Part shown: positions 21,304 to 30,458 of the stretch, one piece after another
How the letters are laid out: the number at the start of each line of letters is the position of its first letter
How positions within the stretch are numbered: the stretch's first letter is position 1
IMG/VR virus record: IMGVR_UViG_3300050821_001630
Coordinates: 1-51,805 of that record
Reading direction: 5' to 3' (one strand)
Length of the DNA: 51,805 bases
DNA from: a virus
Notes under the pieces: generated by a model
Seen by the model: only the letters and a program-made list of their open reading frames with translations
Database searches by the model: none
Told to the model about the DNA's origin: nothing
Translations under genes and position numbers: made by a program

Positions 21304-22948
21304 ACCCACACTCAAGTATAATGGCCTAACAATTATACTATCAAATCCCTCTCGCTTTGACCACTCAAACGAGCGATTCCCTGATAGCGGCAGAGATATA
21401 CTTCTGAGTGCAAACGGAGGTCAAATGTTCAATGACTTCTGCCTGCGCCCAGAGTATAATATAATGCAGTGCGATATTCGTTTAGCAGATGATGAACAAG
21501 AGCCTCTGTTAGAAGGAACAAAATGTCTATTAACTCTAGGCGAATATGCAATGCACAAAGTCTGCCCTTACACAGTAAATAACACTCTCAACGAAATGAG
21601 AGGCAGTCCATTAACATCCAAGTATAACATTCCAACAATAGCATCTTTCTTTCCACAAGATGCAGTAGATTTTAAAGCACATGAACAAAGACTTAATACA
21701 GAATCAAAAGAGTATGTTGAAGATGGTTCAGAAGATAGTGAAGATGAGGACGAAGGAGATGGTAAAACTTTCTCTCGAACTAAAAGAGCCAATTACGCGT
21801 TCTGGCTTAGACGCGATTTGTGGAAGTGCAAACAGGTGCTCAAGGGAGATATTCAGAATAGGGTGGGACAACAACCTACCTATAGACTCTATCCCGGCGC
21901 AAATGAAGTTATTAACATCCTCTCCAAAACAAAAGGACAATTCCTCTACTTCGACATAGAGACAGATTATGAAGAACAAAATCTACTTTGCTTTGCGTTT
22001 AGTTTTGATGGTAATACTGTATATAGTGTGCCTGTTCTTGACTATAACTATCATCCAGCTCATTCTTCAATGGCTTTTATTCTCAGAGCCCTTTCCATTG
22101 CGTTTAGGGATAACACAGTAGTAGCACATAATGGTGCGGCTTTTGACTTCTTTGTATTGGCCTCTAAATATCATATTCCAGTATACAAATGTTATGATAC
22201 AATGCTTGCAATGCACCGTTGTTTTCCGGATGTGGAGAAGTCTTTAGGGCATTGTGTTTCATACTGGACATGGGAAAAGTTCCACAAAGATAGTGATAGT
22301 CGAGCCTATAGAACCAAAGAGCACATGATGGATAAGCTACTCTACTGTGCCAAAGATGTTTACACAATGTTTCTTGTTAAGGAGAAGATAGATGAATATG
22401 CCAAAACAATACCGGGCTTACAGCAATCAATTATTTGCGCGAATGATTCTATTCGACCTTACCTTATTACCACACTCCAAGGTATCAAGTATGACGAAGC
22501 GAAAGTCGAAGAAAAGAAAAAAGAAAACGACCGTTTGATGATGCAGTATATACGTATCATTCGTCTACTAATGGGTGAGTCTGTACATCTACAATGTCGT
22601 GCTTCAGTGAAGGGCAAAGCCAAAGCATTCCCCGGCTCTAATACTCAATGCTGTAATTACTTCCATACTCAACTAGAGTATCCAGTTTTGTTTCGTTCTA
22701 CCAAAACTCAGAAGCCTTCTCTTGGCAAGAAGATTATGTTTAGACTTGCTCTAAAATATCCTGATAATCCAGTGATAACTTTTACACTGTTGTATAGGCA
22801 GATAGCGAAAGAATACGGTGCTTTGAAATTCAATCCTTGGAAAGATAACAATAATGAAATTACTAAAGAACCAACCATTAGCCCCGAAGAAAAGATTCTA
22901 CAGTCTGGACAATCTCTCCTCAGAAGTGTGCAGGCTTTCATTGATTAA
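21287..22948 (+). CDS. DNA polymerase A, exonuclease and thumb part (split gene), UDG-like N-terminus
   Basis: N-terminal half of a split family A DNA polymerase. Residues 1-130 look like a uracil-DNA-glycosylase-superfamily fold (GRDILLSANGGQMFNDFCL, CLLTLGEYAMH, then RGSP and TIASFFPQDA, where the family has RG...tyHP). An acidic linker (DGSEDSEDEDEGDG) follows. The 3'-5' exonuclease has FDIETD (D223, E225), AHNGAAFDFF (D287) and AKDVYTMFLV (D357). The last 130 residues are the thumb (SLGKKIMFRLALKYPDNP, LLYRQIAKEYG). It ends before the palm, which is in the gene at 23084. The UDG assignment is weaker than the exonuclease. Confidence 0.85.
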   Translation: MILRLKPTLKYNGLTIILSNPSRFDHSNERFPDSGRDILLSANGGQMFNDFCLRPEYNIMQCDIRLADDEQEPLLEGTKCLLTLGEYAMHKVCPYTVNNTLNEMRGSPLTSKYNIPTIASFFPQDAVDFKAHEQRLNTESKEYVEDGSEDSEDEDEGDGKTFSRTKRANYAFWLRRDLWKCKQVLKGDIQNRVGQQPTYRLYPGANEVINILSKTKGQFLYFDIETDYEEQNLLCFAFSFDGNTVYSVPVLDYNYHPAHSSMAFILRALSIAFRDNTVVAHNGAAFDFFVLASKYHIPVYKCYDTMLAMHRCFPDVEKSLGHCVSYWTWEKFHKDSDSRAYRTKEHMMDKLLYCAKDVYTMFLVKEKIDEYAKTIPGLQQSIICANDSIRPYLITTLQGIKYDEAKVEEKKKENDRLMMQYIRIIRLLMGESVHLQCRASVKGKAKAFPGSNTQCCNYFHTQLEYPVLFRSTKTQKPSLGKKIMFRLALKYPDNPVITFTLLYRQIAKEYGALKFNPWKDNNNEITKEPTISPEEKILQSGQSLLRSVQAFID

Positions 22949-23087
22949 TAAAGATAGTGGTATTGGAGATTGTATTGAGATTGAGACTAATCCAGTTGGT
23001 ATATATCAACCTCTCTATAGTAGGGGTGTAAGTATTTTTATTAGGCAAGTTGGAGAAAATCTATGGCGAATATGGAGGATTAAGTGA
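22941..23087 (+). CDS. 48-aa protein between the two polymerase genes, TTG start
   Basis: Frame from TTG 22941 (overlapping the upstream stop by eight bases) to TGA 23085-23087, which shares GTGA with the palm gene. Sequence includes GIGDCIEIETNPVGIYQPLY and ends WRIWRIK. It does not resemble polymerase sequence and could be an inserted small gene, or a peptide linking the two subunits. The overlaps imply that it is translated. Confidence 0.5.
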   Translation: MINKDSGIGDCIEIETNPVGIYQPLYSRGVSIFIRQVGENLWRIWRIK

Positions 23088-24196
23088 GAAACTCAACCAC
23101 ATATAAGTTGGGTGGCCCAAAGACATTCCGCCGCGCCTCTACAAAAATACTTGGGAAGTGGGGCAGTAATCTTCAAAACATTGAGAAGTCAATGCGCGAG
23201 ATTTATATCTCAGATGGCTATACCAATAGCGTAAAAGACAAATGCAAATACTGGTTACAGACAGGCGACACTTCTGTATTCACAGAAGAAGAATTAAATA
23301 CTATAAGAGTCTTTGTTCAAGTAGACCAATCAGGTGCAGAGGCACTTATAGTAGCTTACGATTGCATTGCTGGCGACTATCGTAAACTTTTCATTCATGG
23401 TATAAAGCCACACGTTTATGTAGGTCTAAAGCTATTTGCTGATAAGTGGTATCAAGAAGCAATTGATGCACGACTAACAATTACAGAAGATGACATACTT
23501 CGTCTCTCTATGACTAAGATAGAAGACTTGAAAAAGAATCCTGCTTGGACTGATACTAAGAATCTTATTGCATCTAGTGATAATTGGCCATCCTCACGTA
23601 GGTATTATTACCATGCAAAACAAACATGTCATAGTGCAAACTATGGTATTGAAGCTAGTACTTTCATCATGAATATTTTAGAGAAATCAGCAGGCAAAGT
23701 TGTATTGTCCCGCGAACAGGGTGAGTATTTTCTTAACACATACCGTGCACTATTCCCTGAGATTGTAGAGCGTTGTCAGAGAATAGAGGAACAAGCTAAG
23801 AAGTATAGAATGCTTTACAACATGTTTGGATTTCCTTATACTATAACTTCCTATGAAGTAACTAAGAATATATATAAGGAACTTTACGCATGGGGAGCGC
23901 AATCGACAGTTGCAGAAATCACTCGTATAGCGTATAGTAGGATGCAGGAATTTATTGAAGCAGAGAAGAAAAAATGGGATATTCTAGCCGATACTCACGA
24001 TAGTTATTTACTGCAATGTCCCTTATTAGACGTGAAAGAATGCTCCACTAAAGCGAAAGAATTTATGAATCAACGACTAGTCTCACCCATAGATAACACA
24101 GAATTTAATATGAAATCAGAATGCAATATAGGCTTTAATTGGAGTCCTTTTAAGAAAGAAGTTAATGAAGTAGGATTGCAAGAAATACAATGGTAA
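23084..24196 (+). CDS. DNA polymerase A, palm and fingers part (split gene)
   Basis: C-terminal catalytic half of the split polymerase, 370 residues from GTG 23084. It begins with the T-x-R-x-S...NLQNI region (RRASTK, SNLQNI). Motif A is VDQSGAEAL with D81 and E86, where DYSQIELR is usual; motif B is K179-x7-Y187-G; motif C is DTHDSYL with H305-D306 followed by Ser where most enzymes have Glu. The two catalytic aspartates are present, so the enzyme should be active once joined with the exonuclease/thumb chain. No intron or intein borders are visible at the split. Confidence 0.88.
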   Translation: MRNSTTYKLGGPKTFRRASTKILGKWGSNLQNIEKSMREIYISDGYTNSVKDKCKYWLQTGDTSVFTEEELNTIRVFVQVDQSGAEALIVAYDCIAGDYRKLFIHGIKPHVYVGLKLFADKWYQEAIDARLTITEDDILRLSMTKIEDLKKNPAWTDTKNLIASSDNWPSSRRYYYHAKQTCHSANYGIEASTFIMNILEKSAGKVVLSREQGEYFLNTYRALFPEIVERCQRIEEQAKKYRMLYNMFGFPYTITSYEVTKNIYKELYAWGAQSTVAEITRIAYSRMQEFIEAEKKKWDILADTHDSYLLQCPLLDVKECSTKAKEFMNQRLVSPIDNTEFNMKSECNIGFNWSPFKKEVNEVGLQEIQW

Positions 24197-24202
24197 ACAA
24201 AT

Positions 24203-25663
24203 ATGAAAACAACCACAGCAAGTCCGGCAGATGATAATTCATCTAATTATAAACCGTCTAAAAAGTATGTTAAATTAATAAAAGAAAAATTCAAGATAAA
24301 AATGTCTAATATGACAAACAAACAACGGTGGGATAACTACACATCCAACCTCTCATCCCCACAGTCTTTTGTCGACTGGGGTTATCTATTTCTTATATCC
24401 TCTTGTCTCCAACGCCGCGTCTGGTTATCTGCATCTAATCAGCCATGCTTTCCTAATATGTATGTCATACTCGTAGGAGAGCCAGGTATAGGTAAGGGTC
24501 TAGTTATACGAGAGGTTAATGAGTTCTTGAGGTTTTGGAAGAAGGATGATATTAAGCCTAAGACTGAAGGAATGAACAAAGACCAAGCCTTAATTGCTCA
24601 GGCACTCCACGAAGAAGATACTACTAAGGCCCAACAATCTGAGTTTCAAGGTAAAGGTCAAGGTTCAAAAGATATACTAAAACCACTTGCATTCTCAGTC
24701 GCGGCTGATGCAACCACTTATGAGGCGCTAGTGGATGCAGTTAGCCAGAGCTATAGAAGAATCAATTACTTAGAGTGGAATGAGACTCACAATAAGTTTG
24801 TGTCAAAGATTATAGGGCATAGCAGTATTACTTTTGCATTGCAGGAGTTGGGTAGTTTGTTGAGAAAACATACTTCTGATACAGTAAACTATCTCCTAGG
24901 ACTTTATGACTGTCCACTTGACTATGAATATCTAACTAGAACAAGAGGAAAAGAGAGAGTAAGAAGGGCTTGCTTGAATCTTCTTGCAGGAACTACTCCA
25001 TCCTTTATGCAAGGGACATTTGATGATAAATTAGTAGGGGAAGGATTTACAAGTAGAGTGTTCTACATATTCGCTAAGAAGAATCGCAAGAATCAATTCT
25101 TTATTCCAGAACTTACAGAGGAACAGAAAACCGCGAAGACTGAATTACTAAACCACATCAAAGAACTAGCCTCATTATATGGTCAATGCACCATAGACAA
25201 AGATACAATGGACTATCTTCAAACATGGTGGCATGAACAAGAAGAAAATAAGCATAAGAGAATTAATCAGTCTTTGCAGATGATGCCTTACTATGCACGT
25301 AAGAATATTCATGTAATGAAAGTCGCGATGGCTTATCATTTTGGGGAGTCTATAGATAAGCATATTCCTTTAAGCGCGTTTACTTGGGCAATACAGTTTC
25401 TTGAAAAAGCAGAAATGTATATGCACTTAGCGATAACGCTAGAGGGTTCTACTCCATTCTCAAAGTGTTGTCAAAGGATACTAGAATTCCTAAGAAATGG
25501 ACAGAAGAAGTCTTATGTAGAGATTGCTATTACAGCAATGGTGGGAAGGAAGGAACTAGAGGAATGTTTGACTTTCTTGCAGGATACGGAACAGATAAAT
25601 GTGGAGGCGGTGGATGATGAAAAGACAGCTAAAACAATGTTGTGGTATCAGTTAACAAAATAA
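24203..25663 (+). CDS. DUF3987-type primase/helicase ATPase
   Basis: Replication protein of the group with a RecA-type P-loop (GEPGIGKG, residues 92-99) inside a DUF3987-like domain: the region FVDWGYLFLISSCLQRR, then VILVGEPGIGKG, later LQELGSLLRK and LNLLAGTTPSFM followed by GEGFTSRVFYIFA. These proteins act as replicative helicase or helicase-primase in phages without DnaB. At 486 residues it lacks a separate TOPRIM primase domain. It sits directly after the polymerase. Confidence 0.78.
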   Translation: MKTTTASPADDNSSNYKPSKKYVKLIKEKFKIKMSNMTNKQRWDNYTSNLSSPQSFVDWGYLFLISSCLQRRVWLSASNQPCFPNMYVILVGEPGIGKGLVIREVNEFLRFWKKDDIKPKTEGMNKDQALIAQALHEEDTTKAQQSEFQGKGQGSKDILKPLAFSVAADATTYEALVDAVSQSYRRINYLEWNETHNKFVSKIIGHSSITFALQELGSLLRKHTSDTVNYLLGLYDCPLDYEYLTRTRGKERVRRACLNLLAGTTPSFMQGTFDDKLVGEGFTSRVFYIFAKKNRKNQFFIPELTEEQKTAKTELLNHIKELASLYGQCTIDKDTMDYLQTWWHEQEENKHKRINQSLQMMPYYARKNIHVMKVAMAYHFGESIDKHIPLSAFTWAIQFLEKAEMYMHLAITLEGSTPFSKCCQRILEFLRNGQKKSYVEIAITAMVGRKELEECLTFLQDTEQINVEAVDDEKTAKTMLWYQLTK

Positions 25664-25670
25664 AGGAAAT

Positions 25671-25886
25671 ATGCAATACCTATTGACAGAAGAAGAATAT
25701 AAACACTTAGATGCAAAGTATAAAGAAGAAGCTAAAGAAGAAAGGATTAAAATGCTAAAAAGACTAGAAGGAGTTTTCTTGAAACATCAAATATCATTTA
25801 TAGATACATTAGAAAATTCCATTCTTTTAACTATAATTAATGATATTAAGAAAGCTATGGAACCAACTCCCCCTTCGCCTCATTAA
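25671..25886 (+). CDS. 71-aa charged helical protein, end of rightward operon
   Basis: Starts seven bases after the primase/helicase. Highly charged helix (EEEYKHLDAKYKEEAKEERI) and a Pro-rich end. Its last 32 bases overlap the end of the leftward ejection-protein gene tail to tail, where the two transcription domains meet; I see no terminator there. Confidence 0.55.
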   Translation: MQYLLTEEEYKHLDAKYKEEAKEERIKMLKRLEGVFLKHQISFIDTLENSILLTIINDIKKAMEPTPPSPH

Positions 25887-28800
25887 CAACCTTATGCTTA
25901 AAGTAATCCATCATAGCATCCTGCGCACTTTGCGCTCCATCCTTCTTAGTTAAGTATGCCATATACTTTGCAAAGCTTAATGGCATATCATCTACAGAAG
26001 GCATAGTCGCATAATCATTTCCCTCTTTAAGAGACTTTAGCTTAGCCATCATAACATCAGGCTTATCGTGATACGTTTCTATAATATTATTTATCAGTCC
26101 GGGAAGCATTTTTGCAGCTTCACCTATATCCTGTGTGGATTTAAACTTCTTTTGTTCGATATTCATATATGGATTCGAGGAGGAAGTGTCTTGGTCATTA
26201 TATGGCAACCCACTAACCATATTAAATCTCCGCAAGCTTTCGAGCTTGTCAGTCAACATCTTCTTCTCAGCAGGTTGGCCAGTGATAAATCCAGAATTGA
26301 TACCTTGATTATAGGCAATACGGCCAAGTTGTATGTTAGATGTAAGGACATGAGCAGTTACAGCTTTAGCTAAGTCAAGGTAGTTTACATTGGGGTCATT
26401 TGCTATAGCCGATGAGACGTGACCTAATGTTTGAGCTAAGTCAGTAGCCACACTATCAAGAGGAAATGTTGCTCCCTGTGGATTATTCTTATACATAAAA
26501 TCCATAGGATACTTTGCTACTTGGCTTAGAAGTCCGCCAAATCCTGCATACTGAGCAGATGCTATAAGATTATAAAGAAGGAGTTTTCCATTACCACTTA
26601 GTCCCTTATCAGAAGCTGCAACCTCACTTAAGGAAGGAATCTGTCCTTGTTTACCTTGAATCTTCTCTCTTATATCCTTAATCAAATATCCACCAATAGC
26701 CGCGCCGAACAATGAAGTTATCAGTGGCTTATAATCACCCTTAACTGCTGGTGTATAAACATCATGAAAGAAGTTATTTGTCTGTGCCACAGACCAGTGA
26801 GCTAGTTTAAAGAAGCCTGCTAGTTCAGAGTCACCTGACATCCAGCTAGGAAGTGTGCGACCATCATGAGTTCCGTGAATGTAGGATGTTAGAGTAGAGG
26901 CGAGTTTAGTTACTTGGTCAGGGGTATATGTCTTTCCTTTAACATAATCAGGGTCAAGTCTGCGTAGTAAATTCTGTGCAGTAGTGTCACCTTTATTAGC
27001 CTGTTGTATCTTAAGTGGAATAGTATATTCTGCACCAGCTTGCATAAGTCCTGCACCCCACTTATCAGTAAGCATTCCTAGCGAGCTTATCTTCCTCACT
27101 CCATAAGCAAGTGCTTGCATACGTTCAGCCATTGTGCTATCACGATTTAGACTGTCAGTAACACTACGAGATGTGAGTTTAGTTGCGCCATTCTCAACTG
27201 CATGTTCAATACCAGATTGGAAATCAGTGACCATTCTAGAAAACATCCTTGCAGTCTGAACTGGATTTTCAGCTAAAGAAGCTAGTTTAACTAGATTAGA
27301 TACTGCTTTATGAACTTCAAGAGCAGGACTGGCTATGAATAAAGAAGTTGCCAATGAACTAATCGCTTTCTCATTATGAGAACTCAAATCTCCAGCACTT
27401 CCTTGAAACTCTTTAAGCTGTGCCTTAACTTCTTTATTACCCGCAATACCTCCTGTAGGGTCAGGAGGAATAGGCTTATTCCAAGCATCAGTGGTATTAC
27501 CTAAAGCAGCCCATACTTTAGGATTACTTTCTACATTCTTATAGAAGCTATTGTCTATTGCTTGGCGATGGTAATAAGCTTCGAGATTTTGAAGTAAGTC
27601 TGGACGAGCAAATTCTTTGGGTAATGGAATACCTTGAGCACGTCGCGCAGCATTATAGTATTGCATATTGTTGCCTGTATCCTGTGCATTACCTTGAACA
27701 CCTGCTTTCCATCTAGCTAATTCATCTTCGGCAGCTTTTTGACTATAACCATAGTTCTTTGTTGCATTATCAATGAAGGCTTTATCTAGTCGTGCTATTT
27801 CTGCTGTATCAGTATTTGTCTTATAAACATCCACTACTTTAGGAGATGGAGTTGTAGGATGAGCATAAGGTTTCTGTTGTAACTTTGTGGGCTGTCCATT
27901 CCTATAAACAGGCTCATTATTAGCTAATCTGTATTCACCACTTTCAGCATAGACTTGCCTCTCGACTTTATAGAATTCACTTTGAGCTTGATTGCGGAAC
28001 ATACTAAGGGGAGAGGCGGAGTTATTTTGGTTTTCATAGTCGAATACTTTTTGTAGTTGTTCTTTGTCTTTGGAGCTTAGTTGTAAGCGTTCAGCAGTAT
28101 CAATAAGCTTATTGCCTGTTACTCCATATCTCTGCTGGATTTCATTGAGAGTTTTTTCAAAAGCAGTTCCAACATCCCGCGCGGCTGGATGATTGATTGC
28201 TTTGATGTTATCAATCATACTTCGAGTGAAGCGTCCTACTCGTCCCATGCTATACGTTTCATCTTCTTTTGGGATAGGATTAACTTTTGATTGGGGGGCT
28301 TCTTTTGCGCTTGAAGTTCTGTATTCCTCAGTCATTGGTTTGCTAACAATATCTTGATTTGCTTTTAAAGCTCTCTCAAGTAACGAACCTTGTTTGACTG
28401 GAATTTTAAGTATCTTACTTATACTATCAACAAATCTACTCCACATACTTTTACCATCGTTCTTTCCAGACGGCATTTCATTCATTACATGTTGTAGTTT
28501 TCTATCGGAAAGCATAGCATCAGTATATTCATGTAAATCGCCAATCTGATAACCCAATCCCGGAAGATGTTGTTCGACAGTATCAGGCTTACCAGCAATA
28601 CCTCTTTTAAAAGCAGACATACCACTATTACTTTTAACCCCTTTATCGTTGAATAGCATATCATATACACCTAGATTTCTAGTAGTGTCGTAGTATGTTC
28701 TAATAAGCTCTTTAACTGACTCATCACCATCTTTATTAGTCAGATACTTATCCATCTGATTACGTAATGCTTCACCTCTTAGTCCCTCAAACTCTTTAGG

Positions 28801-30453
28801 AATGTTGTTAGAAGTAAGAGCATGACCAATTTCATGCATAACAGCCCAAGTAGCATTTTGGTCTCCTGCATTTACGTTTAGATTAATGCGTCTATTAACA
28901 GGGTCATAGTGACTTCTATCCGTTAGATTAGCTTTAACAGGAACATTAAGTTTTTGTTCATTGGCAGTTGTTAATAAATCTTTTGCTAAAGGTGCAAAAT
29001 CAGATGTTCCTTTAGACATAATATCCAAAGAACTTTTGACTGTTGCTTTTCCAGTAGCTATATGTTCCCCTAAATTCTGGTCATAGAGATTAGCAACATT
29101 CAATGAGTCTGTTCTTCCAGTGTTGTTGTCACCGGGTGTTTCTTTTGGAGTAGTAGTCTGTCCCTTCAACTTCTGAAACTCAGACATCATTTGATTCTTA
29201 ACATCATCAGACTTCGCCTGCAAAGAATCTCTCTCCTGTATCTGTTCAGGAGTTGGATTTTCTATATTCTTTAATTCATTCAATCTAGCTGCTTGACCAT
29301 TGTCTTGAGAAGGTGGAGCATTCTTATTCATCCCTGCTTCTTCTAATGCAGCACGTTGTTCTTCTTCACTTATAGGGGGTTCAGTTACATCTGAAGTAGA
29401 AGCAGGTGGTTTAGAAGTATCCTCTGTAGGTGGAACAACAGGTATACGTTCAGGTTGTTTAGTCTTGTCAAATGCTTCTTCAGTCCTAACTTCTCCCTCA
29501 GCAGGTGGTTGTTTGCCTACACCATTCCTTAACTGTTCGTTAAGAGTTTGTGCAGCAGTAGCACTAGAAGCTTCTCTTTGTGCAATATCTTGAGTAGTTG
29601 GAGCAAGTGGGCTTGTTCTTCTAGTTGCAATTTCAGGTGCAGGTTCTGGTTGTGGTTGATTGATTTGTGCACCTTCTTCTGCTGGTTGTTGAATACTATT
29701 CTCTAGCACAACTCCACCCTCTTTCTCAGGTGATTGAGTAATCTCAGGAGCAGGTTCAGAAGGTAGTGTTACATGGCCACTTAAACGGTGTGCCCATTGT
29801 GCTCCTTCACTAAACAAAGCCCCTCCAACTGCTTGAGTAGCAACATCCTTTGCTGTTGGAAGTTCACCTGTAGCTGCATAATTAATGCCAGTATTGATAG
29901 CAGGATTAACAAGACTATTGAGAGCTATTTTACTTATAGCAGATTTATCTCCACTTAGAGCTTTAGGTATATTGCTTAAATTAAATTTCGCTCCAGAAGC
30001 TAATGCTCCACTAATTATATCAGTCGCGGCAGCAATCTTAGGATTTTCACTAGCTGATGCTTGAGCCTGCTCCTCTAACTTCTGTTGTTCTTCATCACCC
30101 AATATCTTACTCTGAGCCTTCTGCCCAACATATCCACCACCAAATGCCCCTAATGCACCACCAATAAGAGTAGCAGGAATACCAACCTCAGGGCCAAGTA
30201 AGTATGATGCACCAATAGCTCCTGCTCCACCGACAAGTGTTCCACCAGCATGGGCTTTGAGGGTGTCAGATATTGTTTGGAGTTTTCCAGCAGGTTGTGC
30301 ATTAGTGTCAGAAGGAGGCGCGGCTTGTTGTTGAGCTTGTAGCTCATCATCCGTTGCGAGAGTTAATTTTTGTCCTCTATAAGCATCTGAATCTATGCCT
30401 TGTTCATCAAGAGACTTTAGTTCATCATCTGTAAGTTCACGTGTGATTGGCAT
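25855..30453 (-). CDS. Large ejection (internal virion) protein with metallopeptidase motif
   Basis: A 1532-residue virion protein probably injected with the DNA, in the position of T7 gp16. Residues about 70-115 form a glycine-zipper membrane segment (GGTLVGGAGAIGASYLLG, then IGGALGAFGGGYVGQ). Residues 230-440 are a Pro/Glu/Thr-rich disordered region. A zinc-protease motif HEIGHAL at about 540-546, in AVMHEIGHALTS, may open the cell wall. The C-terminal 700 residues are helical with further hydrophobic stretches (LITSLFGAAIGGYLI). No lysozyme or transglycosylase signature is visible. It is the last gene of the leftward transcript. Confidence 0.8.
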   Translation of the reverse strand: MPITRELTDDELKSLDEQGIDSDAYRGQKLTLATDDELQAQQQAAPPSDTNAQPAGKLQTISDTLKAHAGGTLVGGAGAIGASYLLGPEVGIPATLIGGALGAFGGGYVGQKAQSKILGDEEQQKLEEQAQASASENPKIAAATDIISGALASGAKFNLSNIPKALSGDKSAISKIALNSLVNPAINTGINYAATGELPTAKDVATQAVGGALFSEGAQWAHRLSGHVTLPSEPAPEITQSPEKEGGVVLENSIQQPAEEGAQINQPQPEPAPEIATRRTSPLAPTTQDIAQREASSATAAQTLNEQLRNGVGKQPPAEGEVRTEEAFDKTKQPERIPVVPPTEDTSKPPASTSDVTEPPISEEEQRAALEEAGMNKNAPPSQDNGQAARLNELKNIENPTPEQIQERDSLQAKSDDVKNQMMSEFQKLKGQTTTPKETPGDNNTGRTDSLNVANLYDQNLGEHIATGKATVKSSLDIMSKGTSDFAPLAKDLLTTANEQKLNVPVKANLTDRSHYDPVNRRINLNVNAGDQNATWAVMHEIGHALTSNNIPKEFEGLRGEALRNQMDKYLTNKDGDESVKELIRTYYDTTRNLGVYDMLFNDKGVKSNSGMSAFKRGIAGKPDTVEQHLPGLGYQIGDLHEYTDAMLSDRKLQHVMNEMPSGKNDGKSMWSRFVDSISKILKIPVKQGSLLERALKANQDIVSKPMTEEYRTSSAKEAPQSKVNPIPKEDETYSMGRVGRFTRSMIDNIKAINHPAARDVGTAFEKTLNEIQQRYGVTGNKLIDTAERLQLSSKDKEQLQKVFDYENQNNSASPLSMFRNQAQSEFYKVERQVYAESGEYRLANNEPVYRNGQPTKLQQKPYAHPTTPSPKVVDVYKTNTDTAEIARLDKAFIDNATKNYGYSQKAAEDELARWKAGVQGNAQDTGNNMQYYNAARRAQGIPLPKEFARPDLLQNLEAYYHRQAIDNSFYKNVESNPKVWAALGNTTDAWNKPIPPDPTGGIAGNKEVKAQLKEFQGSAGDLSSHNEKAISSLATSLFIASPALEVHKAVSNLVKLASLAENPVQTARMFSRMVTDFQSGIEHAVENGATKLTSRSVTDSLNRDSTMAERMQALAYGVRKISSLGMLTDKWGAGLMQAGAEYTIPLKIQQANKGDTTAQNLLRRLDPDYVKGKTYTPDQVTKLASTLTSYIHGTHDGRTLPSWMSGDSELAGFFKLAHWSVAQTNNFFHDVYTPAVKGDYKPLITSLFGAAIGGYLIKDIREKIQGKQGQIPSLSEVAASDKGLSGNGKLLLYNLIASAQYAGFGGLLSQVAKYPMDFMYKNNPQGATFPLDSVATDLAQTLGHVSSAIANDPNVNYLDLAKAVTAHVLTSNIQLGRIAYNQGINSGFITGQPAEKKMLTDKLESLRRFNMVSGLPYNDQDTSSSNPYMNIEQKKFKSTQDIGEAAKMLPGLINNIIETYHDKPDVMMAKLKSLKEGNDYATMPSVDDMPLSFAKYMAYLTKKDGAQSAQDAMMDYFKHKVVNEAKGELVP

Positions 30454-30458
30454 AAATA

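Noticed and set aside
21568-21792. Minus-strand frames inside the polymerase and other long genes
   Set aside because: They are antisense to frames with clear domain motifs and are poly-Ser or hydrophobic by complement of acidic linkers.
25855-25886. Bidirectional terminator between converging operons
   Set aside because: The two genes overlap by 32 bases, but no hairpin with a T-run is visible in either direction.
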